Assembly (NCBI RefSeq): GCF_000278275.1
Contig: NZ_JH725147.1
Span: forward strand, 2,187,793 to 2,251,792
Source: Bartonella tamiae Th239
Lineage (GTDB): Bacteria > Pseudomonadota > Alphaproteobacteria > Rhizobiales > Rhizobiaceae
DNA length: 64,000 bases
Direction: 5' to 3'
Under the pieces are notes generated by a model. That model saw nothing but the letters and a program-made list of their open reading frames with translations. It had not been told where the DNA came from and did no database searches. Position 1 is the first letter of the stretch; each line of letters opens with the position of its first letter. A program made the position numbers and the translations under genes. Positions 57,522 through 64,000 of this stretch are shown here, piece after piece.

Positions 57522-59300
57522 ATGGCTGATTTCGTAGGATTATTAAAAAAAACGATTGATGCGCAAGCCAATCCGACACCGCAATTGCGTCAGCGGGTTT
57601 ATGAACGCGCGCGCGAAACTGTAGGGCGTAAATTAGTCACTGCAAAAATACCAGAGCATGCAGCAAATTTACAGCTTCAGGCTTTATCGGCAGCTATTGA
57701 AAAAGTAGAATCAGAATATCAAGCTGCTGAGCGCTCTCTTCATTCTGCAGGAATTGAAAAGAAACGTGATGTCGAATTTTCTGAAAATCAATCATCACAA
57801 GAAACTATTTCCAATAAACCACTATCAGATGAAACCAAATCATTTGATACGCAAAAATTAGATAGTACACATTCACAAACACAACCAACATCAAATTTTA
57901 CGTCTTCATCGTCAATTGTTTCAAATGATTTATCGCAAAATAAAAGACAAGATGAATCTGTTGATAGTGTGACTTCAAAATCAAATGATGAGGTAAAACA
58001 GCCAGCATCTCATAATTATCAACATGCATACTCATTTGCAAATTTTTCACAAAATACTGTCAATGCAAATGATATTATTGAAAAAAAACCTGTCGATGCA
58101 CTTACAAAACACGAGCCTATTTTTAAAGAAACGCAAGAGGCAGGTGAAGAGAACACAACACATGATATTTCTCATGCATCGCCTTTAAACATAAATTCTG
58201 ATTCTGGCGCCATTCTTAACGATAAAACAGAAGTGAAAGATCACATCCTTATCGATAAGACATCACAATTTAAAGCTGATAAGAACACAATTTCTGAAAC
58301 TGAAATAATAAATAGTGGTGTTAATAAAGATTTAAAAACAGGTATCAATAACAACGAAAAAAATGTTGCAGATCAAAAAGCACAAACAGGTGATTTTGAT
58401 ATCGTTTCTGATATTTTTTCTCAAGCAGCACGTCGCAATGAACGAAAAGCCGCGAAAAAGCGTCATATGATTATTGGTGGTTCAGTCGCTGTCTTGTTAC
58501 TTATTGTTTTTGGTGTCCTTTATATTGGATGGGGTTTTCTCTCCGATAAAAAACCGTCTCATCCTACAACTGCTTCAAGAGTAGAAGAACCATTAAGTGG
58601 GGCACAATCCAATCAAAAATTAACTCAACGTCTGTTACCAGATGGCTCTGAAGTTGATCCAGGTCCTGCCCAAGATACACCAACACCTGGGGAAGGAACA
58701 TCAAACACAGCCGCAAGGACCACCCAACAAACCTCACAAATGGGTGAGGCTGTCTTTTATCAAGCGCGAACTGATAATGTTGCCGAAAAAATTGAAACGG
58801 GTCATGTTGAGTGGTCAATTGTTCGAGAAGCTGCGCAAAATAATGGACCAGAAGAGCCAGCCATTCGTGGTAACCTAACAATTCCTGATGAAAACCTTAC
58901 TTTACGCATGACATTACGTCGTAATACAGATTCTTCCATACCTGCTGCTTATTTATTGGAACTTATCTTTATCGTTCCCAATAATTTTGCAGGAGGTGCG
59001 ATTGATAATATTCATGAATTCACATTTAAAGCCAGTGAACAGTCAATTGGGCAGCCATTGCGTGGAGCTATTGTATCAAAAATTGATGATGATTTTTTCC
59101 TTTTGGCTTTGAGTGGAGCACGACCTTTTGTTGATGGTAATTTACAACTCATGCGCCAATTGGGATGGATGCGCTTAGTCATCACAGATAAAAATGGTCG
59201 TATATCAGAATTGACTTTCTCAAAAGGATCAAAGGGTGAAGAAGTTTTTGGCCAAGTGATTGATCAATGGTTACAAAACGAAAATAATAATGCTCAATAA
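57522..59300 (+). CDS. large anchored protein of unknown function next to purA
   Basis: 592 aa in three parts. Residues 1-75 form a helical start (MADFVGLLKKTIDAQANPTPQ, YERARETVGRKL) seen in Rhizobiales orthologues beside purA. Residues 75-315 are a Ser/Asn/Asp/Lys-rich low-complexity cytoplasmic linker. One membrane span lies near 318-338 (MIIGGSVAVLLLIVFGVLYIG). A periplasmic domain at 405-590 (EAVFYQARTD, GNLTIPDENLTLRMTLRRN, LELIFIVPNNFAGGAIDNI) looks beta-rich and ends in QVIDQWLQ. A good ribosome binding site (AAGGAG) precedes, although 14 nt away; AGGACGA is nearer. No function is established. Confidence 0.75.
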   Translation: MADFVGLLKKTIDAQANPTPQLRQRVYERARETVGRKLVTAKIPEHAANLQLQALSAAIEKVESEYQAAERSLHSAGIEKKRDVEFSENQSSQETISNKPLSDETKSFDTQKLDSTHSQTQPTSNFTSSSSIVSNDLSQNKRQDESVDSVTSKSNDEVKQPASHNYQHAYSFANFSQNTVNANDIIEKKPVDALTKHEPIFKETQEAGEENTTHDISHASPLNINSDSGAILNDKTEVKDHILIDKTSQFKADKNTISETEIINSGVNKDLKTGINNNEKNVADQKAQTGDFDIVSDIFSQAARRNERKAAKKRHMIIGGSVAVLLLIVFGVLYIGWGFLSDKKPSHPTTASRVEEPLSGAQSNQKLTQRLLPDGSEVDPGPAQDTPTPGEGTSNTAARTTQQTSQMGEAVFYQARTDNVAEKIETGHVEWSIVREAAQNNGPEEPAIRGNLTIPDENLTLRMTLRRNTDSSIPAAYLLELIFIVPNNFAGGAIDNIHEFTFKASEQSIGQPLRGAIVSKIDDDFFLLALSGARPFVDGNLQLMRQLGWMRLVITDKNGRISELTFSKGSKGEEVFGQVIDQWLQNENNNAQ

Positions 59301-59934
59301 TTTTTAATGTCTTGTCGATATTGAATATTGATATCATGTGTTTCAACCATCACAGTCTTATTGTATTTTTGTAATCATGACTATTCGATAAAACAGTGAA
59401 GCTTTTATTGTCTTGAGTTTTTATGCTGTTTATCAATTGTATATACGTAAACGGCATTATTGTTTGAAACATAAAATCTGAAATATTTGTTATGACATTA
59501 AATTTTTCTAAACAATTGAATTAAAAATATATAGTTTTAACTTGATAAGAATTATGTAATAGCCGCAATGCATACACAACACGATGATTAAGCATAGTGC
59601 TTTTATAATGAAGCAAAAAATGATGTTAAAATATAATTTAACTTTTTTTACTAGGAGTAATCACTACGAATAACCTTATAAAAGTAAAATTTATTTTTTG
59701 ACTTAGATAAAAATTATAAGCTATATTTAGCGCAGGAAGGGTAATATCGGACACAAAGCTACGCACCGTTTATTAAGTAGATTCGTTCAAATACATATTA
59801 TTTTGTATTTTTAATACCTTATCAATATTCCATTTTATAAGCTACTACGATTTCAATACGATATGATCACTATGTTTTTAACTGATAAAATCCATTATTT
59901 TATTAAAAATATGCTGGAATAAAACACTCAATCA
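59301..59934. other. AT-rich spacer containing a possible small RNA gene
   Basis: No protein gene is visible. A promoter-like pair TTGACT (59698-59703), 17-nt spacer, CTATAT (59721-59726) is followed about 60 nt later by the hairpin AAATACA (59789-59795) / TGTATTT (59804-59810) running into T residues, which would bound an RNA of about 80 nt. The remainder is plain A/T-rich sequence. Confidence 0.35.
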
Positions 59935-60186
59935 CTAAGCCAGTCCGCCGACAAATGGACTGGATTTACGGTCTTGAACCAACAATAATGTAACAGCTCC
60001 ATGACAACCACGAGCATGACAAATTTCTTGTGCTTCAATTTCATCAAGGTATAAAAACTCGCGCTCAGGCGCACTGCACATGATTTTTTTCGTGAGATAA
60101 TATACATATCCACATTGAGAACAGGTGCATTCAAGTTTCATATTATTTTCTAAATCACGAACTTGTAAATCTGTTTTCCAACTCAT
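59935..60186 (-). CDS. zinc-ribbon protein paired with a Y-family polymerase
   Basis: 83 aa. Cysteines in C20-T-C22-x2-C25 (ECTCSQC) and a later CHARGCHG group could bind one zinc. The C-terminal end reads VTLLLVQDRKSSPFVGGLA. The start lies 4 bp after the stop of the polymerase gene, so the two are cotranscribed. I do not know a function; a DNA-repair accessory is the contextual guess. Confidence 0.75.
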   Translation of the reverse strand: MSWKTDLQVRDLENNMKLECTCSQCGYVYYLTKKIMCSAPEREFLYLDEIEAQEICHARGCHGAVTLLLVQDRKSSPFVGGLA

Positions 60187-60190
60187 TTAA

Positions 60191-61459
60191 TCACCAAAAA
60201 TCCTTAGCTGACGGAATACGTGTATATGATATTTTCCCTCCTGCATGACCGCCCTGTGGTGGTTCCCAAGTTCCAAGATGAACAACCGTCCCCGAATATT
60301 GATGATTAAGATTATCAATAGCATCATTGATTTTTTCCCACCTTTTTCGTGTTTCATCATCATTTAAAAGCATATCAAGCTGTCTTTGATCTGACGGACT
60401 TATATCCCCAAGTGTAACGGAAATTTTAAAAATCTTTGTTCTTTTAGGAAGTGTATGTTCTGCTTTTTCCCAAATATCAGACAAAGCATGAAGAAGCGCT
60501 TGATCATCATTGACGATCGGCAAACGAAAGTGATCTCCCCAATAACTATTGTCTAATGAGAAAGAAACCCATAAAGATGAACAATAATAATCTTCATTTC
60601 TTAATCTTCGTGCAGCTTTAACAAGCAACAATCGTGCGATTTCATAAGCATTTTTGAGTGATCGACATTCAGGCGGCAAAACACGACTGTGACCAAACAT
60701 ACCACGTTCAGATGGCCCTGCTTCAATATCATATCCATGAAGCGCATACCAAAGCCGTTCTCCCGTAACAGATCGCCAAATTTTACGCATATGCTTAGGT
60801 TCAATCTGCATAAGCAATTGTGTTGTAACAATATTGGCTTTTAAAAGACGAAATTTCATCCTTTTACCAACGCCCGGTATGTCTTCAAGGGGAATATTAA
60901 AAAGCGGTTCAGGCATCATTTCAGGTGTCCAAATCATCAAACCATTGCCATATGCAAAACCATTGTTTTTCTTTCCAGCCTTACAAGCCATTTTTGCAAG
61001 ATGGCGGTTGGCCGCAATTCCAATTGAGCAAGTTATTGTCTTGCTAACATTCTCAAACAATCGCTTTTTAATCTTTCTTGCGATAACCTCAGGATGGTCT
61101 TTCATTGTTTTATCAAGCCGACATGTCAATTCATCAATACTTTTAACGGCTTCAATAGGAAGCACTGATGAAATTTCAGCCAATAAACGCAAATGCGCTC
61201 GCCTATATAAATCTGGCTTTTGGGGCACAAGAATAAGATCAGGACAAATATTTTTTGCTTCTCGAACATGCATGATATTTTTAACACCTTGCATTTTTGC
61301 TTCACGCGAACAGGCGATCACTGAGGTTCTATCTGTTCCATTAAATGGTACGACACCAATGGGTCTACCTTGCAGGCTTTTATCATTATGCTGTTCAACG
61401 CTAGCAAAAAAACCATCAAAATCCAAATATAAGCGTTCAACTGTTTCGGGTTTACGCAT
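60191..61459 (-). CDS. Y-family DNA polymerase, DinB-like
   Basis: Translesion polymerase, 422 aa. The metal-binding residues are present: D13 and D15 in YLDFDGFFASVE, and D109-E110 in SIDELTCRL. Conserved NIMHVREAKNICPDLILVP, CSIGIAANRHLAKMACKAGK near 165 and the helix-hairpin-helix PLEDIPGVGKRMKFRL near 225 follow. The little-finger region has HSRVLPPECRSLKNAYEIARLLLVKAARRLR. It diverges from the standard DinB beginning and lacks the C-terminal beta-clamp peptide that I would look for. It probably represents the second, Rhizobiales-type DinB. A promoter would lie in the short gap 61460-61600. Confidence 0.88.
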   Translation of the reverse strand: MRKPETVERLYLDFDGFFASVEQHNDKSLQGRPIGVVPFNGTDRTSVIACSREAKMQGVKNIMHVREAKNICPDLILVPQKPDLYRRAHLRLLAEISSVLPIEAVKSIDELTCRLDKTMKDHPEVIARKIKKRLFENVSKTITCSIGIAANRHLAKMACKAGKKNNGFAYGNGLMIWTPEMMPEPLFNIPLEDIPGVGKRMKFRLLKANIVTTQLLMQIEPKHMRKIWRSVTGERLWYALHGYDIEAGPSERGMFGHSRVLPPECRSLKNAYEIARLLLVKAARRLRNEDYYCSSLWVSFSLDNSYWGDHFRLPIVNDDQALLHALSDIWEKAEHTLPKRTKIFKISVTLGDISPSDQRQLDMLLNDDETRKRWEKINDAIDNLNHQYSGTVVHLGTWEPPQGGHAGGKISYTRIPSAKDFW

Positions 61460-61603
61460 TCACTTTACCAAAAAAGACTCATTTGTTCACTTTATGTTCT
61501 TTTTTTTAAATTTAGTCAATCAACCAGCGGTTTCATAATTTATGTTTTAAAAACGTAAAATAAAAGTTCAATGGCGCACAATACAGGCCAATGATTTAAT
61601 ATT

Positions 61604-61960
61604 TCAGCATCGAATAATATTTATTGAATTTATAATATCCGTGCTGATTGTGTCCCAAAGTTGACTACCAAAAACGGCATCAGTTGAACCCGCTTCGACC
61701 TTAGCATTAGCAACATTGACAATGTTTTCTGGTGAACCTATTCCATGGCTTGCGTCATATGCACCAAGTTCACTATTCCATTGTAACGCATCTTGAACAA
61801 TATAGGCATACATGGACCAATCGCAGTTGAATAGTTGCCGACAACTTAAGAACTTCAGCCAATTGTGATAGAATGAGCTGAATCCGTAACAGAAATCGCA
61901 TTATTGCAACTCATGATACCAACAATTATTACTGAAACAATACTACAATTTTGACTAGAA
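61604..61960 (-). pseudogene. trimeric autotransporter adhesin (BadA/YadA-type) head fragment
   Basis: Near 61604-61813 the text is DALQWNSELGAYDASHGIGSP then AKVEAGSTDAVFGSQLW, the neck/head repeat of Bartonella BadA/Vomp-like trimeric adhesins. Upstream, VTDSAHSITIG, two stops and VVGNYSTAIG are the head-repeat style. Only about 120 codons of a gene normally several kb long remain, with no anchor domain. Confidence 0.82.
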
Positions 61961-62248
61961 ATATATGTATTAGAATAATTTAATAGTACTATACCCTAAT
62001 GTCTGCGCATTTACAGTATTCACACCCCATAAAAATTTAACTTAGTGCAAATCATTAATTTTTATATAAAGAAAAATTATTGGATGAATGATACAATCAT
62101 TGATTTTTCGATAAAGCAGTAATCCTATTAAATACATCATTCTGAATTCAAAAAAACTGTGCAAAATTTTATATAATAATCCATTTAAATTTAAACTTGA
62201 AAGAGGATGCAAATCTGCTAAAAAATTATCTAGGCAATATTATCTTAC

Positions 62249-62322
62249 TGGGGAATAGTTTAATGGTAGAACTGCGGACTCTGACTCCGTCAGTCTTGGT
62301 TCGAATCCAAGTTCCCCAGCCA
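62249..62322 (+). tRNA. tRNA-Gln (CTG)
   Basis: 74 nt with encoded CCA. It starts TGGGGAATAGTTTAATGG. The anticodon arm CGGA-CTCTGAC-TCCG gives CTG. The acceptor TGGGGAA/TTCCCCA is fully paired, with discriminator G, both typical of tRNA-Gln. Confidence 0.95.
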
Positions 62323-62472
62323 CTTTTTTAACATTAAATTTCATTTGTGTATGATTTTAAAATACAATAAAATTGGCTAAAAGAAATTTATACAATTTAG
62401 TCAAAAAATTTGAGTTTAGTTTTCTACCTTTTTAACGATCTTATCCATATCATCAATGACAAGATTTTAATT

Positions 62473-63121
62473 TTAATATTCATCATTATCAGGCAAAATA
62501 ACATTAAATTCAAATTTTTCTTCAAAAGCAACACCCCCTTCAATAAGAGTGAAATCCATCATATGTCCTCCTTCATGTCCATTTTCTGCTATAAAATGGA
62601 CATGAAATCCTGAAACATTAATTTTTTCAAATAAGCGTGGCGTCCAAAACCCCATTAATGTTCCTTTTTAATTGTGTAATTTTAAAACCATCTGCTCTTC
62701 AAACACATCAAGTACAGATTTATATGGCTTATTTTGCTCATGTGGTTTACGAATGGTCAACTTTGAAAAGAGCTCCTCCAATCGAATAGCCAAAAAATAT
62801 TATCTAGCTTTGTATGATTTGAATGAAACTAAAAAAGATTTTCTTTCCGAATTTCCTTGGCATCTAATTAGTTATCAGCGTGAAAAGTCGTAATTTGAGC
62901 AAAAGGAGGCTTTTCATTATCACCTATTCGCCTTAAGGCAACATCAGAACGTGCTTCTAAAATGTCGCCATTTCATTTGGTAAATTCACCACCCAAAGCA
63001 TGAAAGCACTCTAAGCCAAAATCTCCAAATTTTTGTATGTGTGAAATAGGAAACACACCATCATATAATCCTGACATTAAAGCATTGACTGTAGAGAATT
63101 GTTGAATTGATTTTTATTCAT
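62473..63121 (-). pseudogene. budA: acetolactate decarboxylase, disabled
   Basis: The enzyme turns acetolactate into acetoin. Minus-strand pieces in order are FSTVNALMSGLYDG and HIQKFGDFGLECFHALGGEFTK (62960-63100), then a stop, ILEARSDVALRRIGDNEKPPFAQIT, a damaged middle with FSKLTIRKPHEQNKPYKSVLDVFEEQ (62690-62770) and another stop. The final open piece is MGFWTPRLFEKINVSGFHVHF with GGHMMDFTLIEGG; the paired histidines bind zinc. Length is near full, with several stops and shifts. Confidence 0.87.
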
Positions 63122-63480
63122 TGTATACTTCTTCAAATTTTTATAAAATAAAAGCTTTACGATAAAATTCTCGATTATTCATTGATAATATATTTAATAA
63201 TGAACAAGTTCCTATCAATATTATATTTGCCTCAATTGACATTATTGACAAAGATTTTCACCCTAAAACGGAAATAATGTTTTCTTTACAGAGACATAAC
63301 ACTGATTGACCGCATGTATCAGTCGGCTAAAATGATGCCAATTGTATAAACATCCTACTAAGATCTCTTATAATATTGCTAAGTTTTAGTTTTAACAGTT
63401 ACGCTTTGCTATGTGCTGACAAAAGGAAATTAACTATTAATTTTGCACGTTCAAGATAGAAGTTTGAGTAAAGCAAATTG
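63122..63480. other. AT-rich spacer with no recognised gene
   Basis: About 360 bp between the budA remnant and the last degraded gene. Short open stretches occur (for example around 63230-63300 on the plus strand), but I could not match them to any family. Confidence 0.35.
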
Positions 63481-63489
63481 ATATTTTAA

Positions 63490-63963
63490 GAGTGGACAGT
63501 TTTTTGAAAGAGAGTTTTTTCAGTCAGGAATTAGGCGCAAAGAAAACGACATTGAAAGCGCGCATGGAACAGTTTGATAAGAAAATGCAGTGACTGTTCG
63601 ATTATATAGCTAAAAGCGTAGGTACGGCGGATGCATTGGGTAAGTATACAGCACGGATATGAGACGGCCAAGGCGGCGTTTTATGCCGATCCAGACTTGC
63701 CCAATGTGGAAAAATTGGAATCCGAAATGATTGTCTCTTATATAAAGGACATCAACCAACTAGTGCGCCTGAAACCGCAGCTCCAAAATCATCTCCGAAG
63801 ACTATTTAGGCGCATTTTAATGATATCGTGGTCAATAAAAGCACGAACACTCGCCCCCTACTTAGCATCTACGATAATTTCTTCCCGTTGACTGATGACA
63901 AGGTTGCCTCAAACGGTCAAATTTATCTTAGTCAATATTTAGTCACGAGGCCGAGACTGATAT
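63490..63963 (+). pseudogene. unidentified degraded gene of higher GC
   Basis: Three plus-strand frames join into one helical protein: FLKESFFSQELGAKKTTLKAR, then a stop, LFDYIAKSVGTADALGKYTAR, a shift, YETAKAAFYADPDLPNVEKLE and KDINQLVRLKPQLQN, another shift, NDIVVNKSTNTRPLLSIYDNF and FPLTDDKVASNGQIYLSQYL. Base composition is clearly richer in G+C than its surroundings, suggesting foreign origin such as a phage or plasmid. I cannot name the family. The longest uninterrupted frame is 63631-63891. Confidence 0.5.
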
Positions 63964-64000
63964 AAGAAGTATGATTTAATTTATTCATGCCACATTGTTT

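Overview
The window is low-GC, gene-dense alphaproteobacterial chromosome from the Rhizobiales. The best fit is Bartonellaceae or a close relative. The evidence is the rluD-rpoH, serC-serA and purA neighbourhoods, a tRNA-His without an encoded G-1 and with A73, a zwf-pgl-edd operon, an rsmE-gshA pair, remnants of a BadA/YadA-type trimeric autotransporter, and a large load of decaying genes. Genus and species cannot be fixed from the sequence alone.

Layout. 1-9.1 kb (all minus except one small ORF): gshA (cut by the window edge), rsmE, an aldo/keto reductase, a dead YiiM-type MOSC gene, an AsmA-like envelope protein and a three-gene surface-glycan group (Stealth phosphotransferase, family-25 glycosyltransferase, polysaccharide deacetylase). 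9.2-12.5 kb: a LysR regulator divergent from lrgA-lrgB, then folD. 13-17 kb: zwf-pgl-edd, the entry to the Entner-Doudoroff pathway. 17.5-26 kb: a gamma-glutamylputrescine-type pair (puuA/puuB-like), an intact MFS transporter, then three dead genes (deacetylase, quiC-like, thiolase) that look like the wreck of a quinate/shikimate to beta-ketoadipate route. 26-34.7 kb: tRNA-His, DUF952-pyrD, mscL, a PAS histidine kinase and an FtsK translocase lacking the usual membrane domain. 34.8-39.5 kb: dead putA and dead divergent Lrp-type regulator beside an intact ProP-like osmolyte transporter. 39.7-41.7 kb: a promoter, a run of RNA hairpins and a tiny ORF with a strong ribosome binding site, then an aldehyde dehydrogenase. 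41.9-50.8 kb: rluD, rpoH, two small envelope genes, an isolated HNH-like gene next to tRNA-Phe, tRNA-Glu, and serC-serA-GNAT behind a serC-type leader. 52-59.3 kb: a membrane gluconate-dehydrogenase-like operon (triheme cytochrome c, small subunit, GMC flavoprotein), purA and a large anchored protein of unknown role. 59.9-61.5 kb: a zinc-ribbon protein and a Y-family DNA polymerase. 61.5-64 kb: tRNA-Gln surrounded by debris of an autotransporter, an acetolactate decarboxylase and an unidentified gene.

How the genes fit together. Sugar-acid metabolism is prominent: periplasmic oxidation of an aldose or gluconate (52-56 kb), a reductase of the 2,5-diketogluconate reductase type (2.5 kb) and the glucose-6-phosphate to KDPG steps (13-17 kb) could form one flow, although eda and a gluconate kinase are not in the window. 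Amino-acid and aromatic-acid catabolism is being lost (putA, its regulator, quiC, pcaF-like), while the transporters next to those genes survive. Nothing here is a complete, obviously new multi-gene system. The best candidates for something undescribed are the structured leader at 39.7 kb and the orphan HNH-like protein at 45.4 kb.
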